DNA of 64,000 nucleotides from assembly GCF_900176485.1 (NCBI RefSeq), contig NZ_FWYD01000001.1, forward strand, positions 124,001 through 188,000. Reading direction: 5' to 3'. Made by a program: the position numbers and the translations under genes. Shown piece after piece: positions 58,380 to 64,000 of the stretch (position 1 is its first letter; each line of letters begins with the position of its first letter). The notes beneath the pieces are model-generated. The model was given only the letters and a program-made list of their open reading frames with translations, had not been told where the DNA came from and ran no database searches. This DNA comes from Primorskyibacter flagellatus. Lineage in GTDB: Bacteria; Pseudomonadota; Alphaproteobacteria; Rhodobacterales; Rhodobacteraceae.

Positions 58380-58934
58380 ATGCAGACGGATTATGGGCTG
58401 GAGCAGAAATTCTGCCGTTTCGAGACAGAAGTCTCGGTGACTGATGGCAGCCGGATCGAGGGCTATGCCTCCTTGTTCGGGGCCTGCGATCAGGGCGGTG
58501 ACGTGGTTGAGGCCGGCGCTTACAAAGCATCGCTCAAGCGGATGGCCCAGGAACGCCGCGCGGTAAAGATGCTGTGGCAGCACGATCCGGCGACGCCCAT
58601 CGGGATCTGGGACGAGGTGCGCGAGGACGGTCGCGGGCTGTTCGTCAAGGGGCGTCTGCTGGACAGCACCCAGAAGGGCCGTGAAGCGGCGGCGCTGATC
58701 GCGGCGGGGGCCATTGACGGGCTGTCGATTGGCTACCGCACGCTGAAGGCCACGAAGAATGACAGGGGCCAGCGGCTTCTGAGGGAACTGGAGCTTTGGG
58801 AAGTCTCGCTTGTGACCTTCCCGATGCTGCCCAGTGCGCGGGTGGCGGCCAAGGGCGATGCCCCGGCCGAGGCCATGCTGCGCGAGTTGGCGCAGGCGCT
58901 GGAAGGCGCGCGTCGGAACCTGGCGCGCGACTGA
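58380..58934 (+). CDS. GTA g4, prohead maturation protease
   Basis: A 184-residue HK97-type prohead protease (peptidase U35). FCRFETEVSVTDGSRIEGYASLFG, KMLWQHDPATPIG (catalytic His) and IGYRTLKATK with ELELWEVSLVTFPML (catalytic Ser/acid region) match the family. The ATG at 58380 has GGAAGGA six bases before it; a GTG at 58344 overlapping the g3.5 stop is possible. Confidence 0.92.
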   Translation: MQTDYGLEQKFCRFETEVSVTDGSRIEGYASLFGACDQGGDVVEAGAYKASLKRMAQERRAVKMLWQHDPATPIGIWDEVREDGRGLFVKGRLLDSTQKGREAAALIAAGAIDGLSIGYRTLKATKNDRGQRLLRELELWEVSLVTFPMLPSARVAAKGDAPAEAMLRELAQALEGARRNLARD

Positions 58935-58962
58935 CGCGTCAAGCCATCACGGGACCAATGCC

Positions 58963-60144
58963 ATGAGCAAGACCGAGACGACCTCTCGGACCGGGGAAGA
59001 TCTGTCTCCGGTCACCCAGGTGAAATCCGCAATCGCGGGTTTTGTCGGGGATTTCAAAAGTTTTCAGGACGATATGTCCGCACGGCTTCAACAACAGGAA
59101 GAGCGACTGACCATGCTTGATCGTAAATCACACACTGCCTACCGCCCCGCATTGGCCACTTCGGCCGAGGTCGAGGTGCCGCACCAGAAGGCGTTCAACG
59201 CCTATCTGCGCTCTGGCGACGATGACGGCCTTCGCGGTCTGGAATTCGAGGGTAAGGCGATGTCCACCGCCGTAAATGGCGATGGCGGCTATCTGGTCGA
59301 TCCCGTGACCTCCGCATCGGTCAATTCGGTGCTGGCAACCACGGCATCTATCCGGGCGATCGCCAATGTCGTCAATGTCGAGGCGACGTCCTATGACGTG
59401 CTGATCGACACCACCGAAATGGGGGCTGGCTGGGCGTCCGAGACCGGATCTTCGACTGAAACTAGTACGCCGATCGTTGACCGTATCGCCATTCCGCTAC
59501 ACGAGTTGTCGGCTTTGCCGAAAGCCTCGCAGCGTCTTTTGGATGATGCCGCGTTCGACATCGAAGGCTGGCTGGCCGGCCGGATCGCCGACAAGTTCGC
59601 GCGTGCCGAGGCTGCCGCCTTCATCAACGGGGACGGCAATGACAAACCCACCGGTTTTCTGAGCCACCCCGCTGTCGATAATGACGTCTGGAGCTGGGGC
59701 AATATCGGCTATGTGCCGACCGGCGCTGACGGTGGGTTTGCAGGCGCTGACGCGCTGATTGACCTGGTCTACTCTCTGGGGGCGGAATACCGCGCCAATG
59801 CGACCTTCGTGATGAACTCCAAGACCGCCGGTCTGGTGCGCAAGCTCAAGGACGCGGATGGTCGTTTCCTGTGGTCGGACGGTCTGGCGGCGGCAGAGTC
59901 CGCGCGTCTGTTGGGCTATCGCGTGCTGATTGCCGAGGACATGCCCGATGTTGCGCCGGGTGCCGATGCGATTGCATTTGGCGATTTCGGCACGGGCTAC
60001 ACGGTTGCTGAACGCCCCGATCTGCGTGTGCTGCGCGATCCGTTCTCGGCCAAGCCACATGTGCTGTTCTACGCCACCAAGCGTGTCGGCGGCGATGTCA
60101 GCGATTTTGCCGCGATCAAGCTTCTGCGTTTCGCCGTCTCGTAA
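58963..60144 (+). CDS. GTA g5, major capsid protein
   Basis: A 393-residue HK97-fold capsid subunit. The N-terminal helical coiled part (about 1-75, QVKSAIAGFVGDFKSFQDDM) corresponds to the delta/scaffold domain removed by the g4 protease; mature part contains NGDGGYLVDPVTSASVNS and ending KLLRFAVS. The ATG at 58963 is chosen; a longer frame from 58834 is unrelated. A hairpin with T-run follows. Confidence 0.95.
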   Translation: MSKTETTSRTGEDLSPVTQVKSAIAGFVGDFKSFQDDMSARLQQQEERLTMLDRKSHTAYRPALATSAEVEVPHQKAFNAYLRSGDDDGLRGLEFEGKAMSTAVNGDGGYLVDPVTSASVNSVLATTASIRAIANVVNVEATSYDVLIDTTEMGAGWASETGSSTETSTPIVDRIAIPLHELSALPKASQRLLDDAAFDIEGWLAGRIADKFARAEAAAFINGDGNDKPTGFLSHPAVDNDVWSWGNIGYVPTGADGGFAGADALIDLVYSLGAEYRANATFVMNSKTAGLVRKLKDADGRFLWSDGLAAAESARLLGYRVLIAEDMPDVAPGADAIAFGDFGTGYTVAERPDLRVLRDPFSAKPHVLFYATKRVGGDVSDFAAIKLLRFAVS

Positions 60145-60181
60145 GGCGCGGCGGATGGGTGGCGGGAAACCCCGCTGCCCT

Positions 60182-60258
60182 GGCGCGCGCCGGTTTGGAC
60201 TTGCGTTGTCCAGCTGCTCCCCTCCGTCCGAGCAACGTGAGTGGCGCGCGCCTTTTTT
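60182..60258 (+). terminator. Terminator-like structure after the capsid gene
   Basis: Two copies of GGCGCGCGCC (60182-60191 and 60243-60252) can form a 10-bp stem. Inside, GCGTTG pairs with CAACGT-type sequence. Six T follow (60253-60258). It lies within the GTA operon, between g5 and g6, and would lower transcription of downstream genes relative to capsid. Confidence 0.6.
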
Positions 60259-60303
60259 GCCGGAAAAGCTCCCGCGGAGGGGCAGGATGTTTGGAGACGA
60301 TCC

Positions 60304-60900
60304 ATGATGTTGATCGAAGAAACCACAGTGCCGCAGGCGGTGCTTCCGATTGCCGGATTGCGAAGCCACCTGCGGCTGGGATCGGGCTTTGCCGAGGATA
60401 GCTTGCAGGACGGATTGCTGGAAGGTTTTCTGCGCGCGGCGCTTGCGGGCATTGAGGCGCGCACCGGGAAGGCGCTGATCGCGCGTGATTTCACCTGGAC
60501 GGTGGAGCGTTGGAACGGTGCCGGGCAGGGCTTGCCGATTGCCCCGGTCAGCGCGATTTCGCAACTGTCCATGGTTGGGCGCGATGGCCTGCCGACAGTG
60601 GTTGAACCGTGCAAGTATCGTCTGGTGCAGGATGCCGTTCGTCCGGTTCTGGCACCGATGGGCACCTGCCTGCCGACGATTCCGCATGGCGGTCATGCAG
60701 AACTGAAACTGACCGCCGGAATGTCGCCGGACTGGGGCAATCTGCCCGCTGATCTGGCGCAGGCGGTGATGTTGCTGGCCGCGCATTATTATGAATACCG
60801 CGACGAGACCTCGCTGGGCCGTGGCTGCATGCCTTTCGGCGTGACCAGCCTGATCGAACGCTACCGGCCGCTGCGGATCGGCCTGGGGGCAGAACAATGA
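60304..60900 (+). CDS. GTA g6, head-tail connector (adaptor)
   Basis: A 198-residue protein with the HK97 gp6-like fold. PIAGLRSHLRLGSGFAEDS, EARTGKALIARDFTWTVERW and AVMLLAAHYYEYRDE match gene transfer agent gp6. It forms the adaptor ring below the portal. The start at 60304 follows GGAGAC. It overlaps g7 by four bases. Confidence 0.9.
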   Translation: MMLIEETTVPQAVLPIAGLRSHLRLGSGFAEDSLQDGLLEGFLRAALAGIEARTGKALIARDFTWTVERWNGAGQGLPIAPVSAISQLSMVGRDGLPTVVEPCKYRLVQDAVRPVLAPMGTCLPTIPHGGHAELKLTAGMSPDWGNLPADLAQAVMLLAAHYYEYRDETSLGRGCMPFGVTSLIERYRPLRIGLGAEQ

Positions 60901-61235
60901 GTACCGTCGAGCTGAGCCGCCCGCTGGTGCTGGAGGCACCGCTGGTCACGGCCGATGGGGCAGGAGGCTACGACGAGGGCTGGAACGCACTTGGCACGCT
61001 TTGGGCAGAGGTCAAGCCGCGCAGCGGGCGCGAAGTGTCCGGACCTGCATCCTCGGCCTCGGTCATGGGGTTCAAGATAACGGTGCGCGGCGCCCCGGTG
61101 GGCAGTGCGATGCGCCCACAGGCAGGACAGCGGTTCCGTGAAGGCACCAGGCATTACCGGATCGAAGCCGTGAGCGAACGCGACCCGCGTGGCCGGTTCC
61201 TGATCTGCTTTGCCGAAGAGGAGGTCGCGGCATGA
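60897..61235 (+). CDS. GTA g7, head closure protein
   Basis: A 112-residue protein of the SPP1 gp16/phage head-tail joining family (LWAEVKPRSGREVSG, VTVRG-like ITVRGAPVG, GTRHYRIEAVSERDPRGRFL). It plugs the head before tail docking. Overlaps both neighbours by four bases. Confidence 0.88.
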   Translation: MSTVELSRPLVLEAPLVTADGAGGYDEGWNALGTLWAEVKPRSGREVSGPASSASVMGFKITVRGAPVGSAMRPQAGQRFREGTRHYRIEAVSERDPRGRFLICFAEEEVAA

Positions 61236-61642
61236 GCTATGCGCTTTCTGCACCGCTTCAGTCGGCCGTTTATGCGTGCTTGCTGGCAGATGCCAGGGTG
61301 CAGGCCACCGTCGGTGCGCATGTCTACGATGCGCTGCCATCTGGCCGGGTGCCGGATCTTTACGTCACGCTGGGGGCCGAGGTGGTCCGCGACAAATCCG
61401 ACGCCACGGGCGCCGGGGCAGAGCATGACCTGACGATCACCGTCGTCACAGGTGCTTCCGGGTTCCAGCAGGCCAAGGAAGCCGCCGCTGCGATCAGTGA
61501 CGCGCTGGAAGATCCCGCGCTGACACTTAGCCGCGGACGATTGGTGGGGATGCGGTTTCTCAAGGCGCAGGCAGCGCGTGTGGGAACCGGAACCATCCGC
61601 CGCATCGACCTGAAATTCCGCGCCCGCGTGGAAGACAACTGA
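61232..61642 (+). CDS. GTA g8, DUF3168 tail terminator
   Basis: A 136-residue protein; the YDALPSGRVPDLYVTLG and DLTITVVTGASGFQQAKE segments mark DUF3168. It joins the tail end to the head. Overlaps the g7 stop. Confidence 0.88.
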   Translation: MSYALSAPLQSAVYACLLADARVQATVGAHVYDALPSGRVPDLYVTLGAEVVRDKSDATGAGAEHDLTITVVTGASGFQQAKEAAAAISDALEDPALTLSRGRLVGMRFLKAQAARVGTGTIRRIDLKFRARVEDN

Positions 61643-61665
61643 ACACTATCAACGGAGTAAATGCC

Positions 61666-62079
61666 ATGGGTGCCCAGAACGGCAAGGACATGCTGATCAA
61701 GGTGGATCTGACCGGTGTCGGCCAGTTCCAGACGCTGGCGGGGCTGCGTGCCACGCGGGTAAGTTTCAACGCAGAGACGGTCGATGTGACCTCTTTGGAA
61801 AGCTCGGGCGGCTGGCGCGAACTGCTGGGCGGCGCGGGTGTGCGTTCGGCCTCGCTTTCAGGGTCGGGCGTCTTCCGCGATGACACGACGGACGAGCGCG
61901 CGCGTCAGATCTTTTTTGACGGCGAGACGCCTGATTTTCAGGTCATCATTCCGGATTTCGGGGTGGTCGAGGGCCCGTTCCAGGTGACGGCGATCGAATA
62001 TGCCGGTTCGCATAACGGCGAAGCGACCTACGAGCTGTCCATGGCCTCCGCCGGTCAGCTGACCTTTACGGCGCTTTAA
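61666..62079 (+). CDS. GTA g9, major tail tube protein
   Basis: A 137-residue phage tail tube protein. The start MGAQNGKDMLIKVDLTGVG, TVDVTSLESSGGWRELL and AGQLTFTAL at the end are typical of the TP901-1-like GTA tail protein. Hexamers stack to form the tube. ACGGAG precedes the ATG. Confidence 0.93.
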   Translation: MGAQNGKDMLIKVDLTGVGQFQTLAGLRATRVSFNAETVDVTSLESSGGWRELLGGAGVRSASLSGSGVFRDDTTDERARQIFFDGETPDFQVIIPDFGVVEGPFQVTAIEYAGSHNGEATYELSMASAGQLTFTAL

Positions 62080-62083
62080 GGCC

Positions 62084-62410
62084 ATGACCAATCCGTACAG
62101 AGGGGAAGTCGCGCTGGAGATCGACGGGGTGCAGCACCAGTTGCGCCTGACTCTGGGCGCATTGGCAGAGTTGGAAGCCGGGTTGGACAGCGGATCGCTT
62201 ATGGATCTGGTGGCCCGTTTCGAAGGCGGCAAGGTCAGCAGCCGCGATGTGCTGGCCTTGATCGTCGCGGGGCTTCGTGGCGGCGGCTGGCAGGGCCGCG
62301 CGGGCGATCTTCTGGCGGCCGAAATCAGCGGCGGTCCGATGGCGGCGGCACGGGCGGCGGCAGAGCTTTTGACCCGCGCCTTCCTGCCACCGGAGGAGAT
62401 CGCAACGTGA
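62084..62410 (+). CDS. GTA g10, gp10-family tail assembly protein
   Basis: A 108-residue protein with the GTA-gp10 motif LALIVAGLRGGGWQG, VQHQLRLTLGALAELE and a helical C-terminus. It is thought to be a tail assembly chaperone with g10.1. Starts four bases after g9 and overlaps g10.1 by four (GTGA). Confidence 0.9.
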   Translation: MTNPYRGEVALEIDGVQHQLRLTLGALAELEAGLDSGSLMDLVARFEGGKVSSRDVLALIVAGLRGGGWQGRAGDLLAAEISGGPMAAARAAAELLTRAFLPPEEIAT

Positions 62411-62610
62411 CCGCGCTGGACTGGCCGGCGCTGATGCGGGCCGGCTTGCAGGGGCTGGGTCTGCGCCCGGCGGAGTTCTGGGCACTGACACCTGCCGAAT
62501 TGCGGGTGATGCTGGGCGAACGCTCCGGCGCGGCGTCCCTGGGGCGCGATGGGTTGGAGGCGCTGATCCGCGCCTATCCCGACAGTCAGGAAAGGGCAGA
62601 AGATGTCTGA
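62407..62610 (+). CDS. GTA g10.1, small tail assembly chaperone
   Basis: A 67-residue protein (DUF2376-like, phage TAC family) with WPALMRAGLQGLGLRPAEFWALTPAELRVM. GTG start at 62407 with GGAGGAG upstream; overlaps g10 and g11. In lambda-like systems a chaperone pair is made by a frameshift; here the two are separate genes. Confidence 0.85.
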   Translation: MTALDWPALMRAGLQGLGLRPAEFWALTPAELRVMLGERSGAASLGRDGLEALIRAYPDSQERAEDV

Positions 62611-63265
62611 CAGAGACGCAGTGGAAACGTTGGAAAATCAGGTGGATGCGCTGGAAAATTCTCTGGCGTCCGCGACCGGCATGGCGGCCGGGTTCGATGC
62701 GGAAATGCGCCGCATCCACCAGACCTTCAGTGCCACCGGCAAGGGGGTCGCTGCGCTGGAAACGTCGCTGAGCCGGGGTTTGAAGGGCGCAATCGACGGG
62801 GTTGTGTTCGACGGGATGAAGCTGTCGGACGCGCTGGAGCGGGTCGCCAACTCCATGATCGGCACTGCATATAACGCGGCTGTCAAGCCGGTGACGGATC
62901 ACGTTGGCAGCCTGATCGCGGGCGGAGTGTCGGGAATTTTCGGCGGCGCATCGCCTTTTGCTGACGGCGCGGCCTTCGGGCAGGGCCGGGTGATGCCTTT
63001 CGCCAAGGGCGGCGTTGTCACCGGGCCGACGAATTTCCCGATGCGCGGCGGCACCGGGCTGATGGGCGAGGCCGGGCCGGAGGCGATCATGCCGCTGACA
63101 CGCGGTGCCGATGGCAAGCTGGGCGTGCAGGCACAGGGTGGGGCCGGCGCGACTACGGTGGTGATGAACATCACCACGCCGGATGTCGATGGGTTCCGCC
63201 GCAGTCAGGCGCAGGTCGCCGCCCAGATGAGCCGCGCGTTAAGCCGCGGTCAACGCAACCGCTGA
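62603..63265 (+). CDS. GTA g11, tape measure protein
   Basis: A 220-residue short tape measure, consistent with the very short GTA tail. It has an N-terminal helix (VETLENQVDALENSLASA), a central membrane-active helical stretch and the family end motif GGTGLMGEAGPEAIMPLTRG. The RcGTA protein is about the same length. Overlaps g10.1 by eight bases. Confidence 0.92.
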   Translation: MSDRDAVETLENQVDALENSLASATGMAAGFDAEMRRIHQTFSATGKGVAALETSLSRGLKGAIDGVVFDGMKLSDALERVANSMIGTAYNAAVKPVTDHVGSLIAGGVSGIFGGASPFADGAAFGQGRVMPFAKGGVVTGPTNFPMRGGTGLMGEAGPEAIMPLTRGADGKLGVQAQGGAGATTVVMNITTPDVDGFRRSQAQVAAQMSRALSRGQRNR

Positions 63266-63275
63266 GGAGGATGTG

Positions 63276-63908
63276 ATGTCATTTCACGAAGTCAGATTTC
63301 CCGCCAGCCTGAGCTTTGGTTCGGTTGGCGGTCCCGAACGGCGCACCGATGTGGTGACGCTGGCAAACGGGTTCGAGGAACGCAACACGCCCTGGGCACA
63401 TTCCCGCAGGCGGTATGACGCGGGTTTGGGATTGCGGTCGCTGGACGATATCGGCGAGCTTATCGCCTTTTTCGAGGCCCGTCAGGGGCAGCTGTTCGGT
63501 TTTCGCTGGAAGGACTGGGCGGATTACAAAAGCTGCCGCGCGTCGCGGACTGTCCGGTTCGACGATCAGGCGATCGCGCGCGGTGACGGCGCGACGGTGA
63601 CGTTCCAACTGATCAAGCGCTACTGGTCGGGGGAAAGCCACTATGACCGTCCCGTGACCAAGCCGGTTCAGGGGTCTGTGCGTGCGGGCGTACAGGGCGA
63701 CGAACTGCTTCACGGTGTGCATTACGAGGTCGATCACGAGACGGGCCTCATCACTTTTGCAGAGCCGCCGCTGGCGGAGGGCGAGGTGACGGCCGGATTT
63801 GAATTCGACGTGCCGGTGCGGTTCGACACGGACAGTATCCGCACAAGCGTCGCCAGTTTCCATGCAGGCGAGGTGCCCGACGTGCCAGTGGTGGAGGTGC
63901 GGGTCTGA
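63276..63908 (+). CDS. GTA g12, distal tail protein (DUF2460)
   Basis: A 210-residue baseplate hub component. MSFHEVRFPASLSFGSVGGPERRTDVVTL and GFRWKDWADYKS are DUF2460 hallmarks. ATG at 63276 follows GAGGAGG; a GTG at 63273 is one codon earlier. Its stop overlaps the g13 ATG. Confidence 0.93.
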   Translation: MSFHEVRFPASLSFGSVGGPERRTDVVTLANGFEERNTPWAHSRRRYDAGLGLRSLDDIGELIAFFEARQGQLFGFRWKDWADYKSCRASRTVRFDDQAIARGDGATVTFQLIKRYWSGESHYDRPVTKPVQGSVRAGVQGDELLHGVHYEVDHETGLITFAEPPLAEGEVTAGFEFDVPVRFDTDSIRTSVASFHAGEVPDVPVVEVRV

Positions 63909-64000
63909 TGACGTTTCATGAGGGGCTGAAGACGCATCTGCAAACCGGCTGCACTACCGTTGCACGCGCCTGGAGCGTGACGCGGCGCGATGGCGTCCAG
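63908..64000 (+). CDS. GTA g13, DUF2163 baseplate protein (5' part only)
   Basis: The first 31 codons (MTFHEGLKTHLQTGCTTVAR) match the DUF2163/gp13 start; RcGTA g13 is about 290 residues and binds an Fe-S-like site as far as known. The window ends here, and g14 and g15 presumably follow. Confidence 0.88.
   Translation, partial: MTFHEGLKTHLQTGCTTVARAWSVTRRDGVQ

Overview
The window is GC-rich, densely packed bacterial chromosome. It fits an alphaproteobacterium of the order Rhodobacterales (Roseobacter-type), because of protein content (dimeric eukaryote-like NADP isocitrate dehydrogenase, bifunctional alpha/beta hydrolase-OsmC protein, DUF1223 protein next to aconitase, Mth938-like gene between secF and ccmA) and above all because the last 9 kb is a Rhodobacter capsulatus-type gene transfer agent (GTA) head-tail cluster. 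I assigned the taxon from memory of these families, not from a search.

Layout. 1-141 is the start of an SMR efflux gene cut by the window edge. 536-12622 holds mfd, icd, two Bcr/CflA-type MFS exporters, a LOG-family nucleotide hydrolase, a LysM/Ig-like envelope protein and an Atm1-type ABC exporter. 12663-17683 is an RND efflux pump operon (permease plus adaptor, minus strand). 17936-21515 is the conserved yfgM-like/bamB/der cluster. 21973-25191 carries an EF-hand protein, a TspO-like membrane protein, serS and a secreted trypsin-like protease. 25584-31842 is one long plus-strand block, yajC-secD-secF, an Mth938-like gene and ccmABCDG, joining Sec export to cytochrome c maturation.

31921-44485 contains central-metabolism genes (acnA, purB, glnB-glnA), an LpxL-type acyltransferase, an isolated fliG, a hydrolase-OsmC fusion, an MltB-type transglycosylase, and two very small secreted proteins. 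44738-46468 is nnr (NAD(P)HX repair), which appears to have absorbed palindromic repeats in frame. A tRNA-Leu(UAG) and tig follow, then the rpsF-rpsR-rplI operon on the other strand. 49702-54765 is a fatty-acid block fabD-fabG-acpP-fabF with mltG.

55103-64000 is the GTA cluster, genes g1 to g13 in canonical order, cut by the window end inside g13: small terminase-like, large terminase, portal, g3.5, protease, capsid, connectors, tail tube, chaperones, tape measure, baseplate. All reading frames are open and most starts overlap the previous stop, so the cluster looks functional. It is preceded by a good sigma70-like promoter, a terminator-like hairpin in the leader and an AT-rich block with a CtrA-like site. 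A second terminator-like structure follows the capsid gene. I found no CRISPR array, insertion sequence, integrase or rRNA. The GTA is a known system; the least explained features are its leader and internal hairpins and the repeat insertions in nnr.
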